Positions 39,601-51,569 of a DNA stretch of 64,000 nucleotides are shown piece after piece. A model generated the notes under the pieces. The model worked only from the letters and a program-made list of their open reading frames with translations, did not search any database and was not told where the DNA came from. The stretch is from Gordionus sp. m RMFG-2023. Taxonomy: Eukaryota > Nematomorpha > Gordioida > Chordodea > Parachordodidae. The stretch lies in contig NW_027050885.1 of assembly GCF_954871325.1 (NCBI RefSeq), positions 124,001-188,000 of the forward strand, written 5' to 3'. Position 1 is the stretch's first letter, and each line of letters begins with the position of its first letter. The position numbers and the translations under genes are program-made.

Positions 39601-40681
39601 TTTAAAAATATAAAAAAACTCAAGAGATATTAAGGGTTAAATCATTGCGTTAGGGTTAGGGTTAGAGGGTTAAGGTTAGGGTTAGTGTTAGGGTTAGGGT
39701 TAGAGTTAGTGTTAGATTTAGGGTTAGTAATAGTATTAAATATATAGAATATAATAAGAATATAATAAGAATATTTTAAAATTATTTTTCTAAGTTCATA
39801 AAGTATATATTAAAGTGTTTTTTATATATATATGTGAAACATACGTAAAAATGATTACCACGCGAAAATATAATAAATCCCTTACAAGGGATTTTAAAAA
39901 TTAAAAAACTCAAGAGATATTAAGGGTTAAATCATTGGGTTATGGTTAGGGGGTTAGGGTTAGGGTTAGTGTTAAGGTTATGGTTAGGGTTAGTGTTAGA
40001 TTTAGGGTTAGTATTAGTATTAAATATATAGAATATAATAAGATTATTTTAAAATTATTTTTCTAAGTTCATAAAGTATATATTAAAGTGTTTTTTATAT
40101 ATATATGTGAAACATACGTAAAAATGCTTATCACGTGAAAATATAATAAATCCCTTACAAGGGATTTTAAAAATATAAAAAAACTCAAGAGATATTAAGG
40201 GTTAAATCATTGGGTTATGGTTATGGTTAGGGGGTTAGGGTTAGGGTTAGTGTTAAGGTTATGGTTAGGGTTAGTGTTAGATTTAGGGTTAGTAATAGTA
40301 TTAAATATATAGAATATAATAAGAATATTTTAAAATTATTTTTCTACGTTCATAAAGTATATATTAATGTGTTTTTTATATATATATGTGAAACATACGT
40401 AAAAATGCTTATCACGTGAAAATATAATAAAACCCTTTCAAAGGGATTTTAAAAATATAAAAAAACTCAAGGGATATTAAGGGTTAAATCTTTGGGTTAG
40501 GGTTAGGGTTAGAGAGTTAAGGTTAGTGTTAGATTTAGGGTTAGTAATAGTATTAAATATATAGAATATAATAAGATTATTTTAAAATTATTTTTCTAAG
40601 TTCATAAAGTATATATTAATGTGTTTTTTATATATATATGTGAAACATACGTAAAAATGCTTATCACGTGAAAATATAATA
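36605..40681 (+). repeat. Rearranged repeat B unit (4077 bp)
   Basis: The unit opens like 24991 with the 'ttatggttagg' and 'caatagat' monomers, then moves directly into the monomer ending 'gattaccacgcg' (near 37425), skipping the 'gttcaattt' monomer. Private changes include 'tatgtatgtg' in the (TA)n tract near 37100 and 'ccctaacaaggg' at 37445, which damages the dyad. Near 38500 one monomer is a hybrid of the 'taaaggttaaa' type with a standard header. The last part, from 39583, begins the 1642 bp repeat described separately. Confidence 0.84.
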
Positions 40682-41224
40682 AAACCCTTTCAAAGGGATT
40701 TTAAAAATATAAAAAAACCCAAGGGATATTAAGGGTTAAATCTTTGGGTTAGGGTTAGGGTTAGAGAGTTAAGGTTATGGTTAGGGTTAGTGTTAGATTT
40801 AGGGTTAGTAATAGTATTAAATATATAGAATATAATAAGATTATTTTAAAATTATTTTTCTAAGTTCATAAAGTATATATTAAAGTGTTTTATATATATA
40901 TATGTGAAACATACGTAAAAATGCTTATCACGCGAAAATATAATAAATCCCTTACAAGGGATTTTAAAAATATAAAAAACTCAATAGATATTAAATGTTA
41001 AATCTTTGCGTTAGGGTTAGGGTTAGAGGGTTAAGGTTAGGGTTAGTGTTAGGGTTAGGGTTAGGGTTAGTGTTAGATTTAGGGTTAGTAATATTATAAA
41101 TATATAGAATATAATAAGAATATTTTAAAATTATTTTTCTAAGTTCATAAAGTATATATTAAAGTGTTTTTTATATATATATGTGAAACATACGTAAAAA
41201 TGCTTATCACGTGAAAATATAATA
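39583..41224 (+). repeat. 1642 bp repeat, copy 1 (6 monomers)
   Basis: Six monomers form a unit marked by a private 'ctacgttcat' (elsewhere 'ctaagttcat' or 'ctatgttcat') near 40346. The same unit with the same private variant occurs at 43374 and 45016. It spans the join between two larger units, from the 'gcgttag' monomer through a new unit start at 40682 to the 'caatagat' monomer. Confidence 0.88.
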
Positions 41225-42031
41225 AAACCCTTTCAAAGGGATTTTAAAAATATAAAAAAACTCAAGAGATATTAAGGGTTAAATCATTGCGTTAGGGTTA
41301 GGGTTAGAGGGTTAAGGTTAGGGTTAGTGTTAGGGTTAGGGTTAGAGTTAGTGTTAGATTTAGGGTTAGTAATAGTATTAAATATATAGAATATAATAAG
41401 AATATAATAAGAATATTTTAAAATTATTTTTCTAAGTTCATAAAGTATATATTAAAGTGTTTTTTATATATATATGTGAAACATACGTAAAAATGATTAC
41501 CACGCGAAAATATAATAAATCCCTTACAAGGGATTTTAAAAATTAAAAAACTCAAGAGATATTAAGGGTTAAATCATTGGGTTATGGTTAGGGGGTTAGG
41601 GTTAGGGTTAGTGTTAAGGTTATGGTTAGGGTTAGTGTTAGATTTAGGGTTAGTATTAGTATTAAATATATAGAATATAATAAGATTATTTTAAAATTAT
41701 TTTTCTAAGTTCATAAAGTATATATTAAAGTGTTTTATATATATATATGTGAAATATACGTAAAAATGCTTATCACGTGAAAATATAATAAAACCCTTTC
41801 AAAGGGATTTTAAAAATATAAAAAAACTCAAGGGATATTAAGGGTTAAATCTTTGGGTTAGGGTTAGGGTTAGAGAGTTAAGGATTTAGAGTTAGTAATA
41901 GTATTAAATATATAGAATATAATAAGATTATTTTAAAATTATTTTTCTAAGTTCATAAAGTATATATTAAAGTGTTTTTTATATATATATGTGAAACATA
42001 CGTAAAAATGCTTATCACGTGAAAATATAAT
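41225..42031 (+). repeat. Three-monomer duplication, first copy (807 bp)
   Basis: Three monomers ('gcgttag' type, 'ttatggttaggggg' type, and the short 'aaggatttagag' type) repeat immediately at 42032. The copies are almost the same, including the private 'gatttagag'. A 'taaacct' change near 42657 is private to the second copy. Confidence 0.88.
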
Positions 42032-42839
42032 AAATCCCTTTCAAAGGGATTTTAAAAATATAAAAAAACTCAAGAGATATTAAGGGTTAAATCATTGCGT
42101 TAGGGTTAGGGTTAGAGGGTTAAGGTTAGGGTTAGTGTTAGGGTTAGGGTTAGAGTTAGTGTTAGATTTAGGGTTAGTAATAGTATTAAATATATAGAAT
42201 ATAATAAGAATATAATAAGAATATTTTAAAATTATTTTTCTAAGTTCATAAAGTATATATTAAAGTGTTTTTTATATATATATGTGAAACATACGTAAAA
42301 ATGATTACCACGCGAAAATATAATAAATCCCTTACAAGGGATTTTAAAAATTAAAAAACTCAAGAGATATTAAGGGTTAAATCATTGGGTTATGGTTAGG
42401 GGGTTAGGGTTAGGGTTAGTGTTAAGGTTATGGTTAGGGTTAGTGTTAGATTTAGGGTTAGTATTAGTATTAAATATATAGAATATAATAAGATTATTTT
42501 AAAATTATTTTTCTAAGTTCATAAAGTATATATTAAAGTGTTTTATATATATATATGTGAAATATACGTAAAAATGCTTATCACGTGAAAATATAATAAA
42601 ACCCTTTCAAAGGGATTTTAAAAATATAAAAAAACTCAAGGGATATTAAGGGTTAAACCTTTGGGTTAGGGTTAGGGTTAGAGAGTTAAGGATTTAGAGT
42701 TAGTAATAGTATTAAATATATAGAATATAATAAGATTATTTTAAAATTATTTTTCTAAGTTCATAAAGTATATATTAAAGTGTTTTTTATATATATATGT
42801 GAAACATACGTAAAAATGCTTATCACGTGAAAATATAAT
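42032..42839 (+). repeat. Three-monomer duplication, second copy (808 bp)
   Basis: This is the tandem partner of 41225-42031. The extra base comes from its hybrid header: 'aaat' from one header class joined to 'ccctttcaaaggg' from the other. The same hybrid header is seen near 16378, 24448, 27992 and 36067, so exchange points within or close to the dyad have arisen or been copied several times. Confidence 0.87.
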
Positions 42840-43373
42840 AAATCCCTTATAAGGGATTTTAAAAATATAAAAAAACTCAAGAGATATTAAGGGTTAAATC
42901 ATTGGGTTATGGTTATGGTTAGGGGGTTAGGGTTAGGGTTAGTGTTAAGGTTATGGTTAGGGTTAGTGTTAGATTTAGGGTTAGTATTAGTATTAAATAT
43001 ATAGAATATAATAAGATTATTTTAAAATTATTTTTCTATGTTCATAAAGTATATATTAAAGTGTTTTATATATATATATGTGAAACATACGTAAAAATGC
43101 TTATCACGTGAAAATATAATAAAACCCTTTCAAAGGGATTTTAAAAATATAAAAAAACTCAAGGGATATTAAGGGTTAAATCTTTGGGTTAGGGTTAGGG
43201 TTAGAGAGTTAAGGTTAGTGTTAGATTTAGGGTTAGTAATAGTATTAAATATATAGAATATAATAAGAATATTTTAAAATTATTTTTCTAAGTTCATAAA
43301 GTATATATTAAAGTGTTTTTTATATATATATGTGAAACATACGTAAAAATGCTTATCACGTGAAAATATAATA

Positions 43374-45015
43374 AAACCCTTTCAAAGGGATTTTAAAAAT
43401 ATAAAAAAACTCAAGAGATATTAAGGGTTAAATCATTGCGTTAGGGTTAGGGTTAGAGGGTTAAGGTTAGGGTTAGTGTTAGGGTTAGGGTTAGAGTTAG
43501 TGTTAGATTTAGGGTTAGTAATAGTATTAAATATATAGAATATAATAAGAATATAATAAGAATATTTTAAAATTATTTTTCTAAGTTCATAAAGTATATA
43601 TTAAAGTGTTTTTTATATATATATGTGAAACATACGTAAAAATGATTACCACGCGAAAATATAATAAATCCCTTACAAGGGATTTTAAAAATTAAAAAAC
43701 TCAAGAGATATTAAGGGTTAAATCATTGGGTTATGGTTAGGGGGTTAGGGTTAGGGTTAGTGTTAAGGTTATGGTTAGGGTTAGTGTTAGATTTAGGGTT
43801 AGTATTAGTATTAAATATATAGAATATAATAAGATTATTTTAAAATTATTTTTCTAAGTTCATAAAGTATATATTAAAGTGTTTTTTATATATATATGTG
43901 AAACATACGTAAAAATGCTTATCACGTGAAAATATAATAAATCCCTTACAAGGGATTTTAAAAATATAAAAAAACTCAAGAGATATTAAGGGTTAAATCA
44001 TTGGGTTATGGTTATGGTTAGGGGGTTAGGGTTAGGGTTAGTGTTAAGGTTATGGTTAGGGTTAGTGTTAGATTTAGGGTTAGTAATAGTATTAAATATA
44101 TAGAATATAATAAGAATATTTTAAAATTATTTTTCTACGTTCATAAAGTATATATTAATGTGTTTTTTATATATATATGTGAAACATACGTAAAAATGCT
44201 TATCACGTGAAAATATAATAAAACCCTTTCAAAGGGATTTTAAAAATATAAAAAAACTCAAGGGATATTAAGGGTTAAATCTTTGGGTTAGGGTTAGGGT
44301 TAGAGAGTTAAGGTTAGTGTTAGATTTAGGGTTAGTAATAGTATTAAATATATAGAATATAATAAGATTATTTTAAAATTATTTTTCTAAGTTCATAAAG
44401 TATATATTAATGTGTTTTTTATATATATATGTGAAACATACGTAAAAATGCTTATCACGTGAAAATATAATAAAACCCTTTCAAAGGGATTTTAAAAATA
44501 TAAAAAAACCCAAGGGATATTAAGGGTTAAATCTTTGGGTTAGGGTTAGGGTTAGAGAGTTAAGGTTATGGTTAGGGTTAGTGTTAGATTTAGGGTTAGT
44601 AATAGTATTAAATATATAGAATATAATAAGATTATTTTAAAATTATTTTTCTAAGTTCATAAAGTATATATTAAAGTGTTTTATATATATATATGTGAAA
44701 CATACGTAAAAATGCTTATCACGCGAAAATATAATAAATCCCTTACAAGGGATTTTAAAAATATAAAAAACTCAATAGATATTAAATGTTAAATCTTTGC
44801 GTTAGGGTTAGGGTTAGAGGGTTAAGGTTAGGGTTAGTGTTAGGGTTAGGGTTAGGGTTAGTGTTAGATTTAGGGTTAGTAATATTATAAATATATAGAA
44901 TATAATAAGAATATTTTAAAATTATTTTTCTAAGTTCATAAAGTATATATTAAAGTGTTTTTTATATATATATGTGAAACATACGTAAAAATGCTTATCA
45001 CGTGAAAATATAATA
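43374..45015 (+). repeat. 1642 bp repeat, copy 2
   Basis: This block repeats 39583-41224 with the same length and the same private 'ctacgttcat' (near 44148). It includes the unit start at 44473. Confidence 0.88.
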
Positions 45016-46114
45016 AAACCCTTTCAAAGGGATTTTAAAAATATAAAAAAACTCAAGAGATATTAAGGGTTAAATCATTGCGTTAGGGTTAGGGTTAGAG
45101 GGTTAAGGTTAGGGTTAGTGTTAGGGTTAGGGTTAGAGTTAGTGTTAGATTTAGGGTTAGTAATAGTATTAAATATATAGAATATAATAAGAATATAATA
45201 AGAATATTTTAAAATTATTTTTCTAAGTTCATAAAGTATATATTAAAGTGTTTTTTATATATATATGTGAAACATACGTAAAAATGATTACCACGCGAAA
45301 ATATAATAAATCCCTTACAAGGGATTTTAAAAATTAAAAAACTCAAGAGATATTAAGGGTTAAATCATTGGGTTATGGTTAGGGGGTTAGGGTTAGGGTT
45401 AGTGTTAAGGTTATGGTTAGGGTTAGTGTTAGATTTAGGGTTAGTATTAGTATTAAATATATAGAATATAATAAGATTATTTTAAAATTATTTTTCTAAG
45501 TTCATAAAGTATATATTAAAGTGTTTTTTATATATATATGTGAAACATACGTAAAAATGCTTATCACGTGAAAATATAATAAATCCCTTACAAGGGATTT
45601 TAAAAATATAAAAAAACTCAAGAGATATTAAGGGTTAAATCATTGGGTTATGGTTATGGTTAGGGGGTTAGGGTTAGGGTTAGTGTTAAGGTTATGGTTA
45701 GGGTTAGTGTTAGATTTAGGGTTAGTAATAGTATTAAATATATAGAATATAATAAGAATATTTTAAAATTATTTTTCTACGTTCATAAAGTATATATTAA
45801 TGTGTTTTTTATATATATATGTGAAACATACGTAAAAATGCTTATCACGTGAAAATATAATAAAACCCTTTCAAAGGGATTTTAAAAATATAAAAAAACT
45901 CAAGGGATATTAAGGGTTAAATCTTTGGGTTAGGGTTAGGGTTAGAGAGTTAAGGTTAGTGTTAGATTTAGGGTTAGTAATAGTATTAAATATATAGAAT
46001 ATAATAAGATTATTTTAAAATTATTTTTCTAAGTTCATAAAGTATATATTAATGTGTTTTTTATATATATATGTGAAACATACGTAAAAATGCTTATCAC
46101 GTGAAAATATAATA
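44473..46114 (+). repeat. Minimal unit, 1642 bp
   Basis: From unit start to unit start this is the shortest repeat B-type unit in the window: six monomers beginning 44473, about 44736, 45016, about 45302, about 45582 and about 45858. It covers most of the third copy of the 1642 bp repeat (from 45016, with 'ctacgttcat' near 45778). Units in this part get shorter from left to right (8070, 4077, 3791, 1642 bp), as expected from successive deletions by unequal exchange. Confidence 0.86.
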
Positions 46115-48249
46115 AAACCCTTTCAAAGGGATTTTAAAAATATAAAAAAACCCAAGGGATATTAAGGGTTAAATCTTTGGGTTAGGGTTAGGGTTAGAGA
46201 GTTAAGGTTATGGTTAGGGTTAGTGTTAGATTTAGGGTTAGTAATAGTATTAAATATATAGAATATAATAAGATTATTTTAAAATTATTTTTCTAAGTTC
46301 ATAAAGTATATATTAAAGTGTTTTATATATATATATGTGAAACATACGTAAAAATGCTTATCACGCGAAAATATAATAAATCCCTTACAAGGGATTTTAA
46401 AAATATAAAAAACTCAATAGATATTAAATGTTAAATCTTTGCGTTAGGGTTAGGGTTAGAGGGTTAAGGTTAGGGTTAGTGTTAGGGTTAGGGTTAGGGT
46501 TAGTGTTAGATTTAGGGTTAGTAATATTATAAATATATAGAATATAATAAGAATATTTTAAAATTATTTTTCTAAGTTCATAAAGTATATATTAAAGTGT
46601 TTTTTATATATATATGTGAAACATACGTAAAAATGATTACCACGCGAAAATATAATAAATCCCTTACAAGGGATTTTAAAAATTAAAAAACTCAAGAGAT
46701 ATTAAGGGTTAAATCATTGGGTTATGGTTAGGGGGTTAGGGTTAGGGTTAGTGTTAAGGTTATGGTTAGGGTTAGTGTTAGATTTAGGGTTAGTATTAGT
46801 ATTAAATATATAGAATATAATAAGATTATTTTAAAATTATTTTTCTAAGTTCATAAAGTATATATTAAAGTGTTTTATATATATATATGTGAAATATACG
46901 TAAAAATGCTTATCACGTGAAAATATAATAAAACCCTTTCAAAGGGATTTTAAAAATATAAAAAAACTCAAGGGATATTAAGGGTTAAATCTTTGGGTTA
47001 GGGTTAGGGTTAGAGAGTTAAGGATTTAGAGTTAGTAATAGTATTAAATATATAGAATATAATAAGATTATTTTAAAATTATTTTTCTAAGTTCATAAAG
47101 TATATATTAAAGTGTTTTTTATATATATATGTGAAACATACGTAAAAATGCTTATCACGTGAAAATATAATAAATCCCTTATAAGGGATTTTAAAAATAT
47201 AAAAAAACTCAAGAGATATTAAGGGTTAAATCATTGGGTTATGGTTATGGTTAGGGGGTTAGGGTTAGGGTTAGTGTTAAGGTTATGGTTAGGGTTAGTG
47301 TTAGATTTAGGGTTAGTATTAGTATTAAATATATAGAATATAATAAGATTATTTTAAAATTATTTTTCTATGTTCATAAAGTATATATTAAAGTGTTTTA
47401 TATATATATATGTGAAACATACGTAAAAATGCTTATCACGTGAAAATATAATAAAACCCTTTCAAAGGGATTTTAAAAATATAAAAAAACTCAAGGGATA
47501 TTAAGGGTTAAATCTTTGGGTTAGGGTTAGGGTTAGAGAGTTAAGGTTAGTGTTAGATTTAGGGTTAGTAATAGTATTAAATATATAGAATATAATAAGA
47601 ATATTTTAAAATTATTTTTCTAAGTTCATAAAGTATATATTAAAGTGTTTTTTATATATATATGTGAAACATACGTAAAAATGCTTATCACGTGAAAATA
47701 TAATAAATCCCTTACAAGGGATTTTAAAAATATAAAAAAACTCAAGAGATATTAAGGGTTAAATCATTGGGTTATGGTTATGGTTAGGGGGTTAGGGTTA
47801 GGGTTAGTGTTAAGGTTATGGTTAGGGTTAGTGTTAGATTTAGGGTTACTATTAGTATTAAATATATAGAATATAATAAGATTATTTTAAAATTATTTTT
47901 CTAAGTTCATAAAGTATATATTAATGTGTTTTTTATATATATATGTGAAACATACGTAAAAATGCTTATCACGTGAAAATATAATAAAACCCTTTCAAAG
48001 GGATTTTAAAAATATAAAAAAACTCAAGGGATATTAAGGGTTAAATCTTTGGGTTAGGGTTAGGGTTAGAGAGTTAAGGTTATGGTTACGGTTAGTGTTA
48101 GATTTAGGGTGAGTAATAGTATTAAATATATAGAATATAATAAGATTATTTTAAAATTATTTTTCTAAGTTCATAAAGTATATATTAAAGTGTTTTATAT
48201 ATATATATGTGAAACATACGTAAAAATGCTTATCACGCGAAAATATAAT
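46115..48249 (+). repeat. Rearranged unit leading into the diverged island
   Basis: It opens as at 44473 but the 'gcgttag' monomer is missing: the 'caatagat' monomer runs straight into the 'gattaccacgcg' ending near 46630. It then carries the 'aaggatttagag' (47028), 'ttataaggg' (about 47173) and 'ctatgttcat' (about 47370) monomers, a private 'gggttactatt' near 47845, and at 47987-48249 a monomer of the repeat A third-monomer type ('ttacggttag', 'agggtgagtaat'). That is the last well-homogenised monomer before the island. Confidence 0.82.
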
Positions 48250-49652
48250 AAATCCCTTACAAGGGATTTTAAAAATATAAAAAACTCAAGAGATATTAAG
48301 GGTTAAATCATTGCGTTAGGGTTAGGGTTAGAGGGTTAAGGTTAGGGTTAGTGTTAGGGTTAGGGTTAGAGTTAGTGTTAGATTTAGGGTTAGTAATAGT
48401 ATTAAATATATAGAATATAATAAGAATATTTTAAAATTTATTTTCTAAGTTCATAAAGTATATATTAAAGTGTTTTTTATATATATATGTGAAACATACG
48501 TAAAAATGCTTATCACGCGAAAATATAATAAATCCCTTAAAGGGATTTTAAAAATATAAAAAAACTCAAAAGATATTAAGGGTTAAATCATTGGGTTAGG
48601 GTTATATTTAGGGGGTTAGGGTTAGGGTTAGTCTTAAGTTTATGGTTAGGGTTAGTGTTAGATTTAGGGTTAGTATTAGTATTAAATATATAGAATATAA
48701 TAAGATTATTTTAAAATTATTTTTCTAAGTTCATAAAGTATATATTAAAGTGTTTTATATATATATATGTGAAACATACGTAAAAATGCTTATCACGCGA
48801 AAATATAATAAATCCCTTACAAGGGATTTTAAAAATATAAAAAACTTAAGAGATATTAAGGGTTAAATCATTGCGTTAGGGTTAGGGTTAGAGGGTTAAG
48901 GTTAGGGTTAGTGTTAGGGTTAGGGTTAGAGTTAGTGTTAGATTTAGGGTTAGTAAAATTATTAAATATATAGAATATAATAAGAATATTTTAAAATTAT
49001 TTTTCTAAGTTCATAAAGTATATATTAAAGTGTTTTTTATATATATATGTGAAACATACGTAAAAATGCTTATCACTTAAAATATAATAAATCCCTTACA
49101 AGGGATTTTAAAAATATAAAAAAACTCAAGAGATATTAAGGGTTAAATCATTGGGTTAGGGTTATGGTTAGGGGGTTAGGGTTAGGGTTAGTGTTAAGGT
49201 TATGGTTAGGGTTAGTGTTAGATTTAGGGTTAGTATTAGTATTAAATATATAGAATATAATAAGATTATTTTAAAATTATTTTTCTAAGTTCATAAAGTA
49301 TATATTAAAGTGTTTTATATATATATATATGTGAAACATACGTATAAATGCTTATCACGCGAAAATATAATAAATCCCTTACAAGGGATTTTAAAAATAT
49401 AAAAAACTCAAGAGATATTAAGGGTTAAATCATTGCGTTAGGGTTAGGGTTAGAGGGTTAAGGTTAGGGTTAGTGTTAGGGTTAGGGTTAGAGTTAGTGT
49501 TAGATTTAGGGTTAGTATTAGTATTAAATATATAGAATATAATAAGAATATTTTAAAATTATTTTTCTAAGTTCATAAAGTATATATTAATGTGTTTTTT
49601 ATATATATATGTGAAACATACTTAAAAATGCTTATCACGTGAAAATATAATA

Positions 49653-50200
49653 AAACCCTTTCAAAGGGATTTTAAAAATATAAAAAAACTCAAGGGATAT
49701 TAAGTGTTAAATCTTTGGGTTAGGGTTAGGGTTAGAGAGTTAAGGTTATGGTTAAGGTTAGTGTTAGATTTAGGGTTAGTAATAGTATTAAATATATAGA
49801 ATATAATAAGATTATTTTAAAATTATTTTTCTAAGTTCATAAAGTATATATTAAAGTGTTTTTTATATATATATGTGAAACATACGTAAAAATGCTTATC
49901 ACGTGAAAATATAATAAAACCCTTTCAAAGGGATTTTAAAAATATAAAAAAACTCAAGGGATATTAAGGGTTAAGTCTTTGGGTTAGGGTTAGGGTTAGA
50001 GGGTTAAAGTTAGAGGGGTTTAAGGTTATGGTTAAGGTTAGTGTTAGATTTAGGGTTAGTAATAGTATTAAATATATAGAATATAATAAGATTATTTTAA
50101 AATTATTTTTCTAAGTTCATAAAGTATATATTAAAGTGTTTTATATATATATATATATGTGAAACATACGTAAAAATGCTTATCACGTGAAAATATAATA
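49653..50200 (+). repeat. Dimer duplication, copy 1 (548 bp)
   Basis: Two monomers, one with 'taagtgttaaatctttggg' and one with the unusual 'gttaaagttagaggggttt', repeat in tandem at 50201. The 'gaggggttt' stretch is not seen elsewhere in the window. Confidence 0.88.
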
Positions 50201-50747
50201 AAACCCTTTCAAAGGGATTTTAAAAATATAAAAAAACTCAAGGGATATTAAGTGTTAAATCTTTGGGTTAGGGTTAGGGTTAGAGAGTTAAGGTTATGGT
50301 TAAGGTTAGTGTTAGATTTAGGGTTAGTAATAGTATTAAATATATAGAATATAATAAGATTATTTTAAAATTATTTTTCTAAGTTCATAAAGTATATATT
50401 AAAGTGTTTTTTATATATATATGTGAAACATACGTAAAAATGCTTATCACGTGAAAATATAATAAAACCCTTTCAAAGGGATTTTAAAAATATAAAAAAA
50501 CTCAAGGGATATTAAGGGTTAAGTCTTTGGGTTAGGGTTAGGGTTAGAGGGTTAAAGTTAGAGGGGTTTAAGGTTATGGTTAGGGTTAGTGTTAGATTTA
50601 GGGTTAGTAATAGTATTAAATATATAGAATATAATAAGATTATTTTAAAATTATTTTTCTAAGTTCATAAAGTATATATTAAAGTGTTTTATATATATAT
50701 ATATATGTGAAACATACGTAAAAATGCTTATCACGCGAAAATATAAT
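50201..50747 (+). repeat. Dimer duplication, copy 2 (547 bp)
   Basis: This is the tandem partner of 49653-50200. It differs near 50580 ('ggttatggttaggg' against 'ggttatggttaagg') and ends with CACGCG rather than CACGTG. Confidence 0.87.
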
Positions 50748-51338
50748 AAATCCCTTACAAGGGATTTTTAAAATATAAAAAAACTCAAGAGATATTAAGG
50801 GTTAAATCATTGCGTTAGGGTTAGGGTTAGATGGTTAAGGTTAGGGTTAGGGTTAGTGTTAGGGTTAGGGTTAGAGTTAGTGTTAGATTTAGGGTTAGTA
50901 ATAGTATTAAATATATAGAATATAATAAGATTATTTTAAAATTATTTTTCTAAGTTCATAAAGCATATATTTAAGTGTTTTATATATATATATGTGAAAC
51001 ATACGTAAAAATGCTTATCACGTGAAAATATAATAAAACCCATTCAAGGAATTTTAAAAATATAAAAAAACTCAAGGGATATTAAGGCTTAAATCATTGA
51101 GTTAGGGTTAGAGTTAGAGGGTTAAAGTTAGAGTTAGGGTTAGTGTTGGGGTTAGGGTTAGTGTTAGATTTAGGTTTAGTTATAGTATTAAATATATAGA
51201 ATATAATAAGATTATTTTAAAATTATTTTTCTAAGTTCATAAAGTATATATTATAGTGTTTTTTATATATATATGTGAAATATAAGTAAAAATGCTATCA
51301 CGTAAAAATTTAATAAAATCCTTTAAAGGGATTTTAAA

Positions 51339-51380
51339 CGTTAAACCATCATAACCTAATAAACACCTTCTAGTAGGTAA
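51339..51380 (+). other. Extra segment 1 (42 bp) in the unusual monomer
   Basis: It lies between 'attttaaa' and 'aatataaaa', which are adjacent in ordinary monomers. On the - strand it reads as a degenerate telomere-like sequence ('ttaggttatgatggttta'), that is, in the opposite orientation to all other hexamers in the window. It contains a small ACCT/AGGT inverted repeat around 'tctagt'. The function is unknown. Confidence 0.7.
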
Positions 51381-51490
51381 AATATAAAAAAACTCAAGGG
51401 ATATTAAGGGTTAAATATTTGGGTTAGGGTTAAGGTTAGTAAATGTTTAAAATATATAGAATATATTAAATCATTTTAAAATTATTTTTC

Positions 51491-51569
51491 AAGGTATCTA
51501 GTTTAAAGAACTATAGGAATTAATCTCTTTTAAGACATTATATATTATTAGTAAATTAATAAATAATAG
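51491..51569 (+). other. Extra segment 2 (79 bp) in the unusual monomer
   Basis: It sits between 'attatttttc' and 'taagttc', adjacent in ordinary monomers. It is AT-rich, with no hexamers, no reading frame of note and no terminal inverted repeat. Together with segment 1 it is the only sequence in the window not made of standard satellite modules. Confidence 0.7.

Larger units (their letters stand above)
40682..44472 (+). repeat. Rearranged repeat B unit (3791 bp)
   Basis: The unit begins with the same three monomers as 36605 (offset 4077 bp). It contains the 807/808 bp duplication at 41225-42839, then the 'ttataaggg' monomer at 42840 and the 'ctatgttcat' variant near 43036, and from 43374 the second 1642 bp repeat. 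The marker 'aaggatttagag' (near 41880 and 42690, where other copies read 'aaggatttaggg') is shared with 47028, which ties these later units together. Confidence 0.84.
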
